Assembly (NCBI GenBank): GCA_036346405.1
Contig: CM070554.1
Coordinates: 47,453,058-47,517,057 of the forward strand
Source of the DNA: Phyllostachys edulis
Taxonomy: Eukaryota; Streptophyta; Magnoliopsida; Poales; Poaceae
Reading direction: 5' to 3'
DNA: 64,000 bases
Below the pieces are notes generated by a model. The model had not been told where the DNA came from. It searched no databases and saw only the letters and a list, made by a program, of their open reading frames with translations. Positions 32,569-45,945 of the stretch are shown here, one piece after another; the first letter of the stretch is position 1, and each line of letters begins with the position of its first letter. The position numbers were made by a program, and so were the translations under genes.

Positions 32569-34864
32569 TGTTACCTCGGATAGCTTAGTTACTGGCGTTG
32601 AGGATGATTTCCTATGGGCAAGGTTATTGTTTTTCTTGGGTTTGCATTTGGTTATTCTGGTTACAATCGCTTGCGGTTGATGAACTTTCTTTGGGAGGTG
32701 GCACAATTCAGTTGGTCGGTTTCCCTTGGTTTTACAGGTTCCATAAAACGACCATTTGTTCTCCTGATTGTTGAGTTGTTTTGCTGCTCGTAAACGTTGT
32801 TGATTTGCAAGGTTGATCTTTTATCACGGAGTTCTACCTTTCTTGTTGGGAAAAATGACTAATTTATTCGTTTGGTATTTTGAACAATATGATTTATCTT
32901 TTGCAAGTTCTTTAACATGTGGAAGCTTTGACCCTGTAAATTTATTTTGAAGAAATTTGAGTGTTGAAGTTTGTTGACTCGCTTTTATGAAAGAAAGTGT
33001 CAAAACCCTTTCGTACGGTCTTTTAATGTTTATGCAATAAGTGGTGGTCATAGGATTAATTGATTTGGTATTGGTTATCAAGTTGGGTCAGTAGCATAAT
33101 GCATAATTAAATTTTACCTTATATCCATAATAGTGTAGTTGATTAATTTGATGCTATTTGTAGTAGTTAAATGATGAATGGTGAATAAGAGTTAGCCCAT
33201 ACCTAATTAGAAGCAATAGGGTTACTAAGAAGTGTGAGATATTAATGAATTGATCTAATCATTAAGATTGTTGAATTTGGTAAACTTCTTGGATAATTTT
33301 GGTTAATGGGTCTCAATGGGTTAATCTAATTGTTAGCGATGGTTAAGTTATGGATGTGTTCGAATTTTGTCTTAGTGGACAATAATCTAAAAATTTTCTT
33401 TAGTTGGCTACTTGATGATCTTACATAATTGCTAGATTTACCTAATTTTTGACATGTTGAAATTGTTGAAAAACTTGTATAAATGACTAGATGAATGTTG
33501 GTGTGTCGAGTCGTGAAACCTTGTTTTATAGAAATTATGTTATTAAATCTTTAATCGTATTTTTTCCCTAATTTCTGAACATAAGATGAAATGTTGAATC
33601 TGTGTTTATAAATGGTTAGGTGTTTGCAAATAGAAGTAGGACCATAATTGCTTACATGATTAATACAATTGTTAATTATTTTTTATAGCTAAAGTTTGGT
33701 GTTGAGTAACACTAATAGTTGAGTGGATGAATTTATTAAGTTATCTTTAATAGCGTGCCTTGCAAAATTGTATATGATAGTGTGATCTTGTTAAAAAAGT
33801 TTTGTTTCATCATTGTGGCTTGTGCACTAGGTTTCCCCTAGATTTAGTAGTCATTGTAGTCTTATTGAGATAATAGTAAAATTATGAAGCAACATATTGT
33901 GTTTCTTTTGGAAAGTTTTAGGATGGGGTTATATGGTTTGATGAATCTTGGCAAAAGTGTATGGTATTGATGTTAATAAATTAACAGTAATGTGAGAGTG
34001 GTGCGGATTCTTTTAGAGAGAAAATAATTTGATCGCCTTTTGTGATACTGCTTAAATGAAAATATTTCAAGTTGTGCATTCGTGATCTTTTGGGGTTCAT
34101 GATTTATGTACTAGTTAAAATTTGTTGAGTAAAGCGACGTGTTGGAAAGTTCTATTTGATTCTGAAGTGATGTAATTTGATCTTAGAGACTCTTTTATTC
34201 GAGTTGGCAAAGTAATTTTGCAATCAAAGATAATTGTTTCCTTTGTTAAATGAAAGAGTATAGTAGAGGTATTTGAGGTTGGACTCAAGTTTTGTAGCTT
34301 GCAGCTTATTGAAGTGTAATTAACTTTGTTGTTGGCCGCATAAGAGTTTCTCAAGTTTTAAAAGCAATTCTTTATTCTTATTGGCTGAGGTTTGATACTC
34401 TCCTTGTGGAACTTGTACCCTCAACTATGGTCTCGTCTATTGTTTTCCGAGATCATTGCTATTTGACTATTTCCCTTGGTCTTGTATTTACTGCGAGGGG
34501 TAAACGTTTTTCTATATGCTGAAAATTGTTTTCATTTGCCTCTTCTTTTGAGAAAGGATTAACTGATTCGTTTCACAAGAGTCCTTTAAAGTGTATATTA
34601 AATGATTTTGTGAGACTTTGGTGCCAATTTATTTTAGGTGCATTAGAGGATGAATTAATTTCATGCTATCATTCTTGGAGAGAATTTGGTTTAAATAAAG
34701 TGATTCTCTTTGGAGCTAAACTGATTATGTTGTTGCAATTAGCAGAATCTATAACGAATTGTGACCCAATATATTTTTGTTCATGTTGGTGGATTATTAG
34801 AAATATCAAAAGTTTGGGGATCTTGATCGATTATTTAAAGTATTGGGATTGTGTAAATTACAAG
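32569..34864 (+). mobile_element. LARD B internal domain, partial
   Basis: From TTACCTCGGATAGC onward it aligns with the internal domains of A (from about 17917) and C (from about 41510), and shows no coding. It is cut on the left by element E and on the right by the LTR of G at 34865, leaving about 2.3 kb. ORFs here are short and not shared. Confidence 0.75.
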
Positions 34865-36951
34865 TGTAATACCTCGTTTAAAAATTAAACAAATAAGTGA
34901 TTAGTACTGAAATTAAATAGAATTAGAAAGGAAATGAAAATTCAGAATTTGGAAGGTGTATTAGAACTCGGGCTTTTAGCCCATAGCTTTTTGGCCCAAG
35001 TAGGGAACCACTTAAGAGGGTGGGGGGAGGCAAACCCTAACACTGTAGCGTGAGTACTGTAGCGCCAGCTACTGTAGCTTCACGGTTACTGTAGCACATC
35101 CCTTCCTCCTGTTGCTGCCAAGGAGAATCGAGGAGGAAGATCAAGGAAGAGAGAAGAAGAAGAAGGTAAAAGAGGGGAGAAAGGAGGAGAAGAAGAGAGT
35201 TCTTCGTGGGGGATTTGATCCACATCTTCTTAAGGGTCTTCAAGGGTAACAAAGTGCTTTCCCCACTGTTTGATGAGGATTAGTTGCGAAATCGATTAAT
35301 TGGGACGGATCGTTTTGCTGCTGGTAGACTTTCAATTCTGTCCAGTAGGTTGCGTGGTCGATTTCAGGTTCTTACAGGCCGAATTTGAGTTGTCCGTCTT
35401 CCAGAGATATTTAGATAATGTTCTTAGCTTTCCGTGGACACCAAGAACACATAATTCCGACGTATGGATCAAAAGTTATGGTCTGATCTTTACCGCTGTC
35501 CTGAAATCCTAACAAGATTGAACTGACAAGTTGTCTCCTAAAATTATGATTATGTTAATGGCAGATTCAGAGTTTTCACCCAACTAGGTTATTGTAGAAA
35601 ATTTTATAACCTTTCCATAATGTTAAAGAACAGCCTAATCGAAGTTGTAGATCAAAAGTTGTGATATATTCTATACTGCTGTTCTGTTCGTCTAGGCAGA
35701 ATCTATCTTGTTCTTTCTCCCACCTGTTAGCATTTCAATTTGGCCGAATTGGGAGATCTCATTAACTATGATTTTGTAGTTATGTTCATTAAGATTCCTT
35801 AGGATCTGGACTCACCTCATTCCGAGTCCCAGATCAATAGTTATGAGTTATTCTGTGCTGCTGTCCAAATTCGTTTCTGTGATTGAGTTGTCTGTTTTCA
35901 AAATAGGTCCAATATTTACTTCTTGGGTTGTCGGGAAAATGTAATAGAACGTTGTTGGTAGTGTCTTGTGCCATATTGTTCTTATTTCGAGTAATTACTT
36001 GTGTAGGCGGAGAGGCTTCGGGTTTAGGGGCAACTTCATTGCCTACCAACGCGTCGCAATGCGGACGGCAAGTACTTTGATGTTCTTAAGATTTGTGAAT
36101 GCTGAATGCTTGATGTTCGTATTGTGTTTTTCTATGATACATGAGAATATTCAATGTTTATGATCCTTTCATATGTGTTATTTCCATGATTAGAGATGAT
36201 GTCTTTCATTGTTCATATTTCATTCCATGCATCCATTATTCATGTTTCATCCACGGGAGTGGATTATAAAGACCCATCAATTCCAGTATGGGCACATAAG
36301 TCCCACCATTCCAATGTGGGCATATTGGGACACCCGTATGAAACGTTCTTCATACGGGATTTGGATCCCCACATTTTGTTAAATGCGGGCTTATGTGAAC
36401 ATCGACGGGTGTGTCACTAGCTATACCGGTATAAGCATGTGTGCAGTCCCTTTTCATTTCATTCAATCCATTCATTCCATTCATTCATATATCCATTCGG
36501 TGCTATATTCATATTTGTTGTATGTTCATGTATTCACTGTACTTGCTGAGTCTCTGACTCATTCTTGCTTTGTTTGTTTATTTTAGGTGATCATTGATGA
36601 TGGCTCTAACGGGAGGGAGTAGACACGCACTAATAATTCAATTCACCATATTCAAGTTCGACATTATGACTTAGTTTATATGTTTCATTTGTTAATTGAT
36701 GAACTGTAATAAATAAATTTAGATGGTGAATGATACCTTGTGCTATGTTATGGTTGATTAAGTACTACTTGTGATCTTTGATCATCCCTTCGTTATAATT
36801 ATTTGGATTCATACTATTTTCCTGCTATTGTTCGGTTCAATGTTGAACTCTTTATGTCTTTAGATGAGATATTGTTAAATCCTTCTGTATTATGGTTGTA
36901 TGTTAGTTTATTTAGGTGACATCTTGGCTTCCGAATAGCCAGGGTGTTACA
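34865..36951 (+). repeat. 5' LTR of element G
   Basis: 2087 bp, TGTAATACCTCG to GGGTGTTACA, followed directly by a PBS. A GTACTGTAGC repeat block lies at 35041-35095. Candidate intron 1 runs from CAAGG|GTAAC (35246) to TGTGTAG (36006), exon 2 is 36007-36067, and the GC-AG candidate intron is 36068-36586 with hairpins. No target duplication could be matched because the right end of G is lost. Confidence 0.9.
36271..36437. repeat. Hairpin cluster in the LTR of element G
   Basis: Arms include CCCAT/ATGGG, CCCAC/GTGGG, CCCGTATGAA/TTCATACGGG, CCCACATTT/AAATGCGGG and GCTATACCGGTATAAGC. Same order as elsewhere but different stems. Confidence 0.8.
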
Positions 36952-36953
36952 GT

Positions 36954-36965
36954 TGGTATCAGAGC
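36954..36965 (+). promoter_or_regulatory. Primer binding site of element G
   Basis: TGGTATCAGAGC, complementary to initiator tRNA-Met, immediately after the LTR. Confidence 0.9.
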
Positions 36966-37798
36966 GAGGTTTTAGGTCCGTGGTTAATAGAAATATATTA
37001 AAATGACACATTGTGCACAGTAGGTGGGATGGGTAATTCGTTTCTTCCGCATTTCTATTGTTATGTTTCATTTGTTGAGCAGTTGTTGAATTGTTTTTTT
37101 GCTTCTATTATACTGTTAAGCTAAATGATTAGCTTTATATGCTTTGGTGTTCATAGATGGCGAGAGGTAGATGCCGTGGTCGTGGAGCGGCCCGTGGCCT
37201 TGGACGCGGTCATTGTGTCTTCATCTTCGCCTCGAGGAGTCTCTTGGTCTTTCTTCTTTGAGGGTTGCCTCATTGCTCATCCATTGCTAAAGCTCAGGCC
37301 GAGTCAGCTATTGTCATTCAGAATCTTTAGAGGGAGAACCAAGAACTCCGTCAACAAGTGCAGGCAGCTCTTCCTGCAAAGATTTGCACTAGTTCTTGAA
37401 ACCGTTCTTCTTGAGAGTTCCATCCGAGGCTAGGATGAGTCTCCACGAGTGGATGTCACTTCGTCTGGACACCTTTGACGGAGCGGGTACTCCGGTTCAG
37501 GCTGCAGATTGGTTACGATACATGGAGAGGCAGTTCGGTGCCTTAGAGATGACTTCAGCGCAGAAGGCGCGTTTCGTGGCCTTTCAGCTGAAGGGCCAAG
37601 CTGATATCTGGTGGGAGGGGGTTCTATCTACTAGGACCCCAGTGCAGGGACCAGTCACTTGGGAAGTATTCGTGGAGCAATTCAGGACTAAATTCTATCC
37701 GGATTCCTTCGTTGAGAGGATGGAGCAATCATTGCTGACATTTGTTCAAGGGAAGATGTCCGTGTCAGAGTATGAGACTAGATTCAACAATCTGGTAC

Positions 37799-39869
37799 TG
37801 TAACACCCTGGCTATTCGGAAGCTAAGATGTCACCTAAATCTATCATACAACCATAATGCGGAAGAATTAGAACACAATCTCATCTAATGACAAAAAGAG
37901 ATCAATATTCAATAGGACCATGTCATGAATATAGTCCGAATCTAAGCAATAACTATCGAAGGAATAATCAAAGATCACAAGTACTACTGAATTAACCATA
38001 ACATAGTAATAGGTATCATTCATCATTTAAATTTGTTTATTACAGTTCATCAATAACGAATGAAAGATAGAACTAAATCATAATCTTAGACTTGAATAGG
38101 GTGAAGTGAATGAGTAGTGCGTGTCTACTCCCTCCCAATAGAGCCAACATCAATGATCACCTAAAATAAACAAACAACGCAAGAATGAGTCCGAGACTCA
38201 GCAAGTACAGTGAATAAATAGGACATACAACAAACATGATCAAGCCAACATCATTGAAGAATATGAATAAATCACAGAACGAATATTTGAATGAATGGAA
38301 TGAATGGATTGAATGAAATGAAGGGACTACACACATGCATATACCGGTATTGCTAGTAACACACCCGTCGGTGTTCACCTAAGCCCGCATTTAACAAAAT
38401 ACGGGGATCCAAGTCCCGTATGAAGAACATTTCATACGGGTGTCCCAATCTGCCCACATTATAATGGTGGGTCTTACGTGCCCATACTGGAATTGATGGG
38501 TCTTTTTAATCCACTCCTGTGGATGAAACATGAATAATGGATGCATGGAATGCAATATGTATATTGAAAAGACATGCTCTCTAATTATGGAGATAACACA
38601 TATGGAAGGAACATGAATATTAAATATTATCATGGATCTTAGAAAAACACAATATCAACATCAAACATTCAACATTTTCTAATTATCAGAACATCAAAGT
38701 ACTTGCCTTCCGCGATGCGACGCGCCAGTAGGCAATGGCGGCGCTCCTAAACCTGAAGCCTCTCCGCCTACACAATATACACTTGAAATAATAACAACAT
38801 ATAACAGGACACTTCCATTAACGTTCTACAACGCCTTCCCGACAACCCATAATTAACTAATTAGATTTAATCTGAAAACAGACGACACAATCATGGAACT
38901 GATTCTGGACAACAGCACAGAATCACTCATATCTAACGATCTGAGATTCGGAACGAGGTGAGCCCAGATCCTATGGAAACTTAACGAACATATATACGAA
39001 AACCTAGTTGGTGAGATAACCCAATTCGGCCTAAATCAATATACTACAGGCAGATGAACTTAAAAGACAGAATCTGTCCCGACGAAACGGCCAGCAGTAA
39101 AGAAAATAACACAACTTTTGATCTACAACTCCGATTGAGGCGTTCTTTATTATTATGAAAAGGTTATAAAAATTTCTACAATAACCTAGTTGGGTGAAAA
39201 CCCTGAATCTGCCAATAACATAATCATAATTTAGGAGACAACTTGACAGTTCACTCTCGTCAGTATTTCAGGACAGCGGTAAAGATCAGACCATAACTTT
39301 TGACCCGTACGTCGGAATTATGTGTGCTTGGCGGCTATGGAAAGCTAAGAATATTATATAAATATATATAGGAGATGGACACCTCCAAATTGGCTTCTAA
39401 GAACCCGAAATATGCCACGCAAGCTACTGGACAGAACTGAACTTACAACCAAACGAATTCGATCCAAACTAAATAATCTAATTTCGCATCTAATCAACAT
39501 TAAATAGTAGAGAAACATCTCGTTACCCTTGAAGAACCCCGGAGAACGATGAACGATCCTTGGAGAAGATGATCCCTTCTCTTCTCCTCCTTTCTTTTCC
39601 TTTCTTCTTCTTCCTTCCTCTCCTCCCTTTCTCCTCTTGGCATAGTAGTAGGGGGGGATTGCTACAGTGCGGTGCTACAGTACCAGGGGCGGTGGTACTG
39701 TAGCAGCTAGGGTTTTTCCCCCTCCTTTTATTGGTGGCCAGCGCCTCATGGGCCTCCTGGGCGAAGGCCCAAGGCCCAGGTTGCCGAAAAAAATACAGAA
39801 ATCTCATTTTTCTTATTCCTAATTTCCCTTTTGAACGCTTTCTTTTATGGAATAAATCGAAGTATTACA
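37799..39869 (-). repeat. Solo gypsy LTR in gag, minus strand, TSD GGTAC
   Basis: On the minus strand it starts TGTAATACTTCG and ends GGGTGTTACA, 2071 bp. The duplication GGTAC is at 37794-37798 and 39870-39874, and deleting the LTR restores the gag reading. It is close to the LTR of element G. Candidate intron 1 runs 39526-38768, exon 2 is 38707-38767 (61 nt), and the GC donor is at 38701-38706. Confidence 0.94.
38336..38505. repeat. Hairpin cluster in the minus-strand solo LTR
   Basis: Contains GCATATACCGGTATTGC, CCCGTATGAA/TTCATACGGG, CCCACATT/AATGGTGGG and CCCATACT/ATGGG, in the order expected for the minus strand. Confidence 0.78.
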
Positions 39870-40007
39870 GGTACGCTTTGTACCAGCAGTGGCCAATGAT
39901 AATCGGGAGAAGGCCAAGAGGTTCCGCAGGGGCCTCAATCAAGAGTATCGCCACGTTCTAGGGGCGACTGGCTTGCGTGACTTCAGCTCCGTGGTTGAAC
40001 AGGCCAG

Positions 40008-41145
40008 GTTTTCAGAGTGAAAGTTATGTAGGTTTTAAGGATCTTGTCCAGATTCGTTTTCTGTGATTGTGTGGTCTGTTTTCAAAGTAGATCAAATAGT
40101 TAATTCTTGGGTTGTCAGAAAGGTGTTGTAGAACATTGCGGGTAGCATCTTGTACCATGTTGTTCTTATTTTGAGTACTTACTTGTGTAGGTGGAGAGGC
40201 TTCGGGTTTAGGGGCATCTTCATTACCTACTAACGCGTCGCAAAGCGGAAGGCAAGTACATTGTAATTCTTAATGTCGATGAATGTTGTGTGTATGTATT
40301 CATACTATTATTTCTATGAACCATGATTACATTCAATGCTTCATGTTTCTTTCATATCCGTTAATCCATGTTGAAAGAGAGGATGTATTTCATTATTCAT
40401 GTTTCATTCCATCTATTCATTTGTTCATGTTTGTTCTACGGGAGTGGAAAATAAAGACTCATCAATTCTAGTATGGGCACGTAAGACCCACCATTCCAAT
40501 GTGGGCAGATTTAGATCCCCGTATGAAATGTTCTTCATACGAGCCTTGGATCCCTGCATTTTGTTAAATGCGGGCCTAAGTGAACACCGACGGGTGTGTC
40601 ACTGGCTATACCGGTATAAGCAGAAGTGTTGTTCATTTATTCCATTCATTCATATGTTTCTTTCAGTTCTATGTTCATGTTCTTAATGATACTGTATTAT
40701 TCATATTCGGTGTAGTTTCATTTATTCTTTGTACTTGCTGAGTCTTGAACTCATTCTTGCCTTTGTTTGTTTATTCTAGGTGATCGTTGTTGATGACATT
40801 CATGGGAGGGAGTAGACACACATATTTCATTCATTTCACAATACTCAAGTTTCAATAATATGATTTTATTCATGTCTTTCATTCGTTAAGTGAGGAATTG
40901 TAATAAATAGAGGTCAATGACGGATGACAACTTTCTCTATGTTATGGTTGATTAAATAACTACTTGTGATTCTTGATTACTCCTTTGATATAATTATTTG
41001 GATTCAGATTATATTTCTGCATTTGTTCTATTATATGTCGACCTCTTTATATTATTAGATGAGTTATTGTTTAAATTCTTCCGCAATTTGGTTGTGTGTT
41101 AGTTTTTATGTAACATTTTAGCTTCCGAATAGCCAGGGTGTTACA
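40008..41145 (+). repeat. 5' LTR of element C, first half missing
   Basis: Similarity to other LTRs begins at TTTTCAGAGTGAAAG, in mid intron 1, and continues to GGGTGTTACA. It includes exon 2 (40191-40251), the GC-AG candidate intron (40252-40779) and hairpins. The promoter half is deleted at the junction with the gag of G. The matching first half survives in the 3' LTR at 55769-56900, with about 140 bp of overlap. Confidence 0.85.
40456..40621. repeat. Hairpin cluster in the element C LTR
   Basis: Same series as in G: CCCAC/GTGGG, CCCGTATGAA/TTCATACG, CTGCATTTT/AAATGCGGG and GCTATACCGGTATAAGC, each unit mildly diverged. Confidence 0.8.
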
Positions 41146-41147
41146 GT

Positions 41148-41159
41148 TGGTATCAGAGC
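41148..41159 (+). promoter_or_regulatory. Primer binding site of element C
   Basis: TGGTATCAGAGC just after the LTR end. Confidence 0.9.
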
Positions 41160-44100
41160 GGGCTTTAGGTTTGTGGTGAATAGGTTGACAACTTAGGTAA
41201 GACTAATTTGTTAAAGTTTGTTAATGGTTAATTAACCTAAAACTTGACACACTGGTGCACAGTAGGATGAGATGGTTCAAGCAATGCATTTCTGTTTCCC
41301 TTATGTTGCATTGTTACTCGATGATATGATATGATCTTTTATATCTATGAATTTATTCTATGATTATTATGAGATGATCTTGTATACTCCTATGTGAGTA
41401 TATTATTGGTTATGTGTGATGATAGTTGATGTTGAGAGGTTGAGATCGTGGTTGTAGCTCTAGGCTTTGCCAGGTTACACCACTGTTCGTGGTATAAGAA
41501 TAGAGAAGTAGTTACCCCGATTATCATAGTTAAAGGTGTTGAGGGTGAGTTTCTTTAGAAAAGTTTTTCTCTTCCTTAAGCTTGAATTTTGGTCAATTCT
41601 GGTTATAGTTGTGGTTGATGAAGTTTTCTTGAGTTAGTGTTTGCAATGCAGCTGGTGAGTTTTCATTGGTCTTTCTTGGTTCCATAAAGCAATTACTTGT
41701 TCTCTTGACTGCTGGCCTATTGTTGTTTTGTGTGAACGTCGGTTATCAGCGCGATTGATATTTTCATGGGAGTTCTGCCCTTCTAATTGGAAAACTTGAT
41801 TCATTTACTCGCTTGGTATTTTGGGTACTAAAAGTTTTTCTGTTGCGAGTTCTTTAACCTGTTAAAAGCTTTGGCCTTATGTATTTCTTTTGGATTTACC
41901 CCGAGCGTTGAAGTTTAATGTCTCTCTTTTGCTGAATGAAGGTGTTAAAATCCTTTTGTGATTGTCTTATCTTGTTTAAGTGAGAGATTATATCCGAACG
42001 AATAAATTGTTATAGTATGAGTTACTAGGATGGGTTGTTAGCATGGTGCAAACCATTTATTCTTAACTAACATCCATGAAGGTGAAATTGATTAATTTGA
42101 AATGTCACTGTATTTGATACATGATAAAGGGTAGATAGGAGTGTGTCCATATCTTTTCAGAACCTATGGTTCTTAAGAAGTGTGGAATGTTAATGAACCG
42201 GTTTAATCATTAAGTTTGAGTAATCTGCTAATTTTGTTAGATGATTTGGAATCTAGGTCCTTTTTCTGGTTATTCTAACCGCTAGTGATGGTTAAGTTAA
42301 GGATGTGTTCGAATGTTGCCTTGGTAAATATTAATCTTGAATATGTCTTCTATTGAGATACTTGGCGAACTCATTCAAATGCTTGATTCACATAATTTTG
42401 CCATGCTAAACTGATGTTATATGTATTAAGAAATGAATGAAGGTGAATGTATTGACTTGTGAAACCTTGCCTTATGTATCCTATATTATTGAAGATTAAA
42501 GGTATTTCGTTCTAATTTCTGAACTTAAGGTAGAATAGTGAGTCTATACTCATAACTGTTTTTGTGATTGCAAACAGAGGTAAGACCATGAATGCTTCCA
42601 TGATTAAAATAATCATCAACTGTTAACAGTAATGGCTAGAGTACATTTAGTGTGTGCTATATTGGCGTTGAACGTCAGTAAGAGTTAAATGGATGAAATC
42701 TAATAAGAGATTTATATTGATGTGCATTTGTGAGATTGTCATGTACTAGAATGATCTTGTTAACCGCGTTTTGTTTCAACATTGTGGCTTGAGCACTAGG
42801 TTTGTTTTTCCAAAGCAAGTAGTTATTGCAATCCTATTGTGATGATAAAAATATTATGTCACGATTGTTGTGTTTCTTTTGGAAAATTTATTGATGGGAT
42901 AGTGAGGTATGTTGAATTTTGCCAAGAATGTATGATTTTGATATTAATAAAATGATAAAAATTGTGAGGGTGATATTGATCCTTTTATATATAAAGAAAT
43001 GTGATCGCCTTTCGTGATGTCTCTTAAATGAAAATAATTCAAGTTTTGAATTCATAATCTTTTGGAGTTCAAGAGTATGTAGTAGTTGAAATTTGTTGAG
43101 TAAAGCGATGTATTGTAGAGTTCTATTGGTTCTTAAGTTATTCAAGTGATTTGATCTTAAAGACTCGTTTATTTGAGCTGGCAAGTAAGGTTATAATCAA
43201 AGAAAATTGTTTCTTTGTTAAATGAAAGAGTGTGGTAGAAGTATTTGAGTGTGGACTCAAATTTTGTAACTCGTAGTTTATTTGAAGCGTGCTTAACCTT
43301 GTTGTTTGGCTGCATAAGAGTTATTCCAGTTTCAGAGAGCAATGTTCTATTCTTATTGGTTGAGGTTTGGAATTCTCTTCTTGTGGGACTTATGCCCTCA
43401 TCTGTTGACTTTCCCTTATGTTTTCCGAGGTCCTTGCCTAAGTGACTATTTCCCTTAGTTCTGTATTTACTTCGAGTGGTAAATGTTTTTCTAAGTGATC
43501 AAAATTGTTTTCATTTGCCTTTTCTTTTGAGGAAGGATTCACCGATTCGTATCTCAAGGGTCTTTCGAAGTGTTTATTAATTGTTGTTGTGAGACCTTGG
43601 GTTGTAAGTTATTTGAGGAGCATTGGAGGATGAATTGATTTCGTGTACAATTCTTGGATAGAATTTTATTTATGCAGAATGTTTGTTTGTGAGGCTAAGC
43701 TAATTGCATGGTTGCAACTAATAGAACCTATAGTGATTTGTGATCCAAATTCTTTTGTTCATTTCGGGTGGAACTTTAGAATTTTCGAGAAAAAAAAGGA
43801 AATCTTGATCAGTTTACTAGATTATCACGGTTGAGTAATTCACAAGATTGTGTAGGTGAAATATGATGGTGTAATGTAATAAGAGTAAGATTAGCGAAGT
43901 AATCTAATCGTTTAAGCAATTAATGAGATAGCATAGATTGTTGGTTTATTGTCAAGTATGACTTAGCGTCAGTGAGTAACCCTCTGAGAATTAGAATTTT
44001 TCTAAAGATAATTGGGTCAAGAAAATGTTTCCATGTTGATATTAATGCGCGAGTATGTTTGGATTGTGAGAATTTTAGAGTTTAATATGAGGTTTTTCCC

Positions 44101-45945
44101 TATCTTCTACATGAGAAGTTCGTTGTAGGGGTCTTGGAGGTTAAATTTGGGCTTTGCATTTTTTATGTTAGAACTTTGGTCGCCCAATGATTGTGTGTAG
44201 AGGAAGAAGAATAAGGGTGGATTCCTAACAGTGGGATGATCATTGATAGAACCCTTCCGATGAAGTATATGAGTGTGTGTGCTAAGAACTCCGAGTTATT
44301 TATTCTTAAAAGATTGAGGTGATGTGATTGCGTGTGAGATCTAATTTGAGATGCATTAAGAGTCATCTGTCAAATTAGTTCCGTCGGTAGAAGAGTTGTC
44401 GAGAGTATGTTTCTGTGGGGTCGATAGAGCCTCTCTACAGAGGTGTGGGTGATATATTTTGGTTTGAGCATAGCATTGAGAATGCCAAGTTAAGAGAGAT
44501 GAGTTAGTGTAATATGAGATGAATTGAATTCCATAAGTTGAGAGAAATTTTATTCCTAAAAGAGAAATTGAGAAAAGAACGTTACCTCGGGTAATGGAAC
44601 ACTCTCTTGATTATTGTTTGAGCTATGTGTTTATGACAGAGGTCATTTGCAATTTGAGTTGGATTTATGTTGGTATGTGTGGTTCTTATCAATTCAGAAA
44701 GAATAAAGGAAATTATTGATTCGGTTATTCGAGTGATTTCTCCTTTGGCGGACGTGGTGTTTATTTGCAAATTTCCTAATTTGAAGGTTGAAAGGTTTGG
44801 TGATGAATTTTTGATTCTGGGTTTGACTCTTTTGGTACCAAGTTGGCAATGAGTGGTTGCGACGAGAATCCTTACTTTCAGTTGACTCTGTTTGTAATGG
44901 AGTTGTTCAAAGCAAGTTCTGTTGCGTGCCTCTCGTTAAAGGGGGTGATCCTTGTTACGGTGAAGAGTTCGACTGAGAGGTGGAACAAGAGTTCCGGGCG
45001 CTATGCGCATGTTGTGTGGTTTGGTACAAAAGGGGAGGATAACCCAAGGTACTTTGGTTGTTCTTGTAACAACCTGTCTATGCGGAAGCCAAGATGTTAC
45101 CTAAAAGACTAAAGTACAACAGCAATACGAAATAATTTCAACCATTTTTCAAACAATAAAATTTAAACCAAATAGAACCTAGACATTTCTCAAAAATTCG
45201 GCATAACCTCCTTTGCATAGATGGCTATACCCAAGGGTTCAAACAGTTTAATACAGCATCATTCAACAATCAAATCATCCAATTTAATGAATCATCAAAG
45301 GACATCCAGGATAAGCTAAACAACTATAGCATAACCAAAAAGGGCATTCATAAACCTCTAATCAACCCTATTACAAATTATTAAGACTCTAATGAACCAA
45401 TTAATTTCAACAACTCAATAAACCATCAGCCAAACATCCTAATCCATCAACGAGAATTAAATGAACACAATCAACGAATGAATAAAAACATAAATGGATC
45501 AGCCATGACCACAATTAAACCAACCACCACGAAGGGTGGTCACAATATGAATCTGGAGCAATTGTCAAGAATTGGAATTGTGGCTAAAAGGACTCAGTTA
45601 TTTGTTGGGATTAGTGATTATGTGACGTGCACCAAGTCTACCCCTTCCCATGCATGTCGCTGCCTCAAGAGGTACCTAGTAAGCACAACACAGCAAGCGT
45701 GAGTCCACGACTCAGCAAAGTGCAATAGCAAACAAACATAGCATCATAAGTAGCCAAAGGGATTAAACAGTTCCATCATGAATAACAGCATTATATACCA
45801 CAGACCCATCTCTTATAATAGCATCATAATTAGTCAGAGGGAACAAACCAACCCATCATGAACACAGCATTGAATGCTAAACACACAAATCCATCTTATG
45901 CAGAAATGCGATGATCATGTCATGAATGCACATTCTTCACATCTT

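Larger units (their letters stand above)
37157..40008 (+). pseudogene. gag: Gag of element G, split by a solo LTR
   Basis: An ATG at 37157 opens MARGRCRGRGAARGLGRG, the Arg/Gly-rich start typical of Tekay/Del-type chromovirus gag, but the frame breaks after about 35 codons. The capsid domain follows in the frame 37396-37798 with DTFDGAGTPVQAADWLRYME, FQLKGQADIWWEG and KFYPDSFVERMEQSLLTF. It is interrupted by a 2071-bp solo LTR and continues at 39870 with VANDNREKAKRFRRGLNQEY up to VVEQAR. At 40008 it is cut by the LTR of C, so no zinc knuckle, protease or polymerase remains. This is the only gag of the LARD-type family in the window. Confidence 0.88.
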
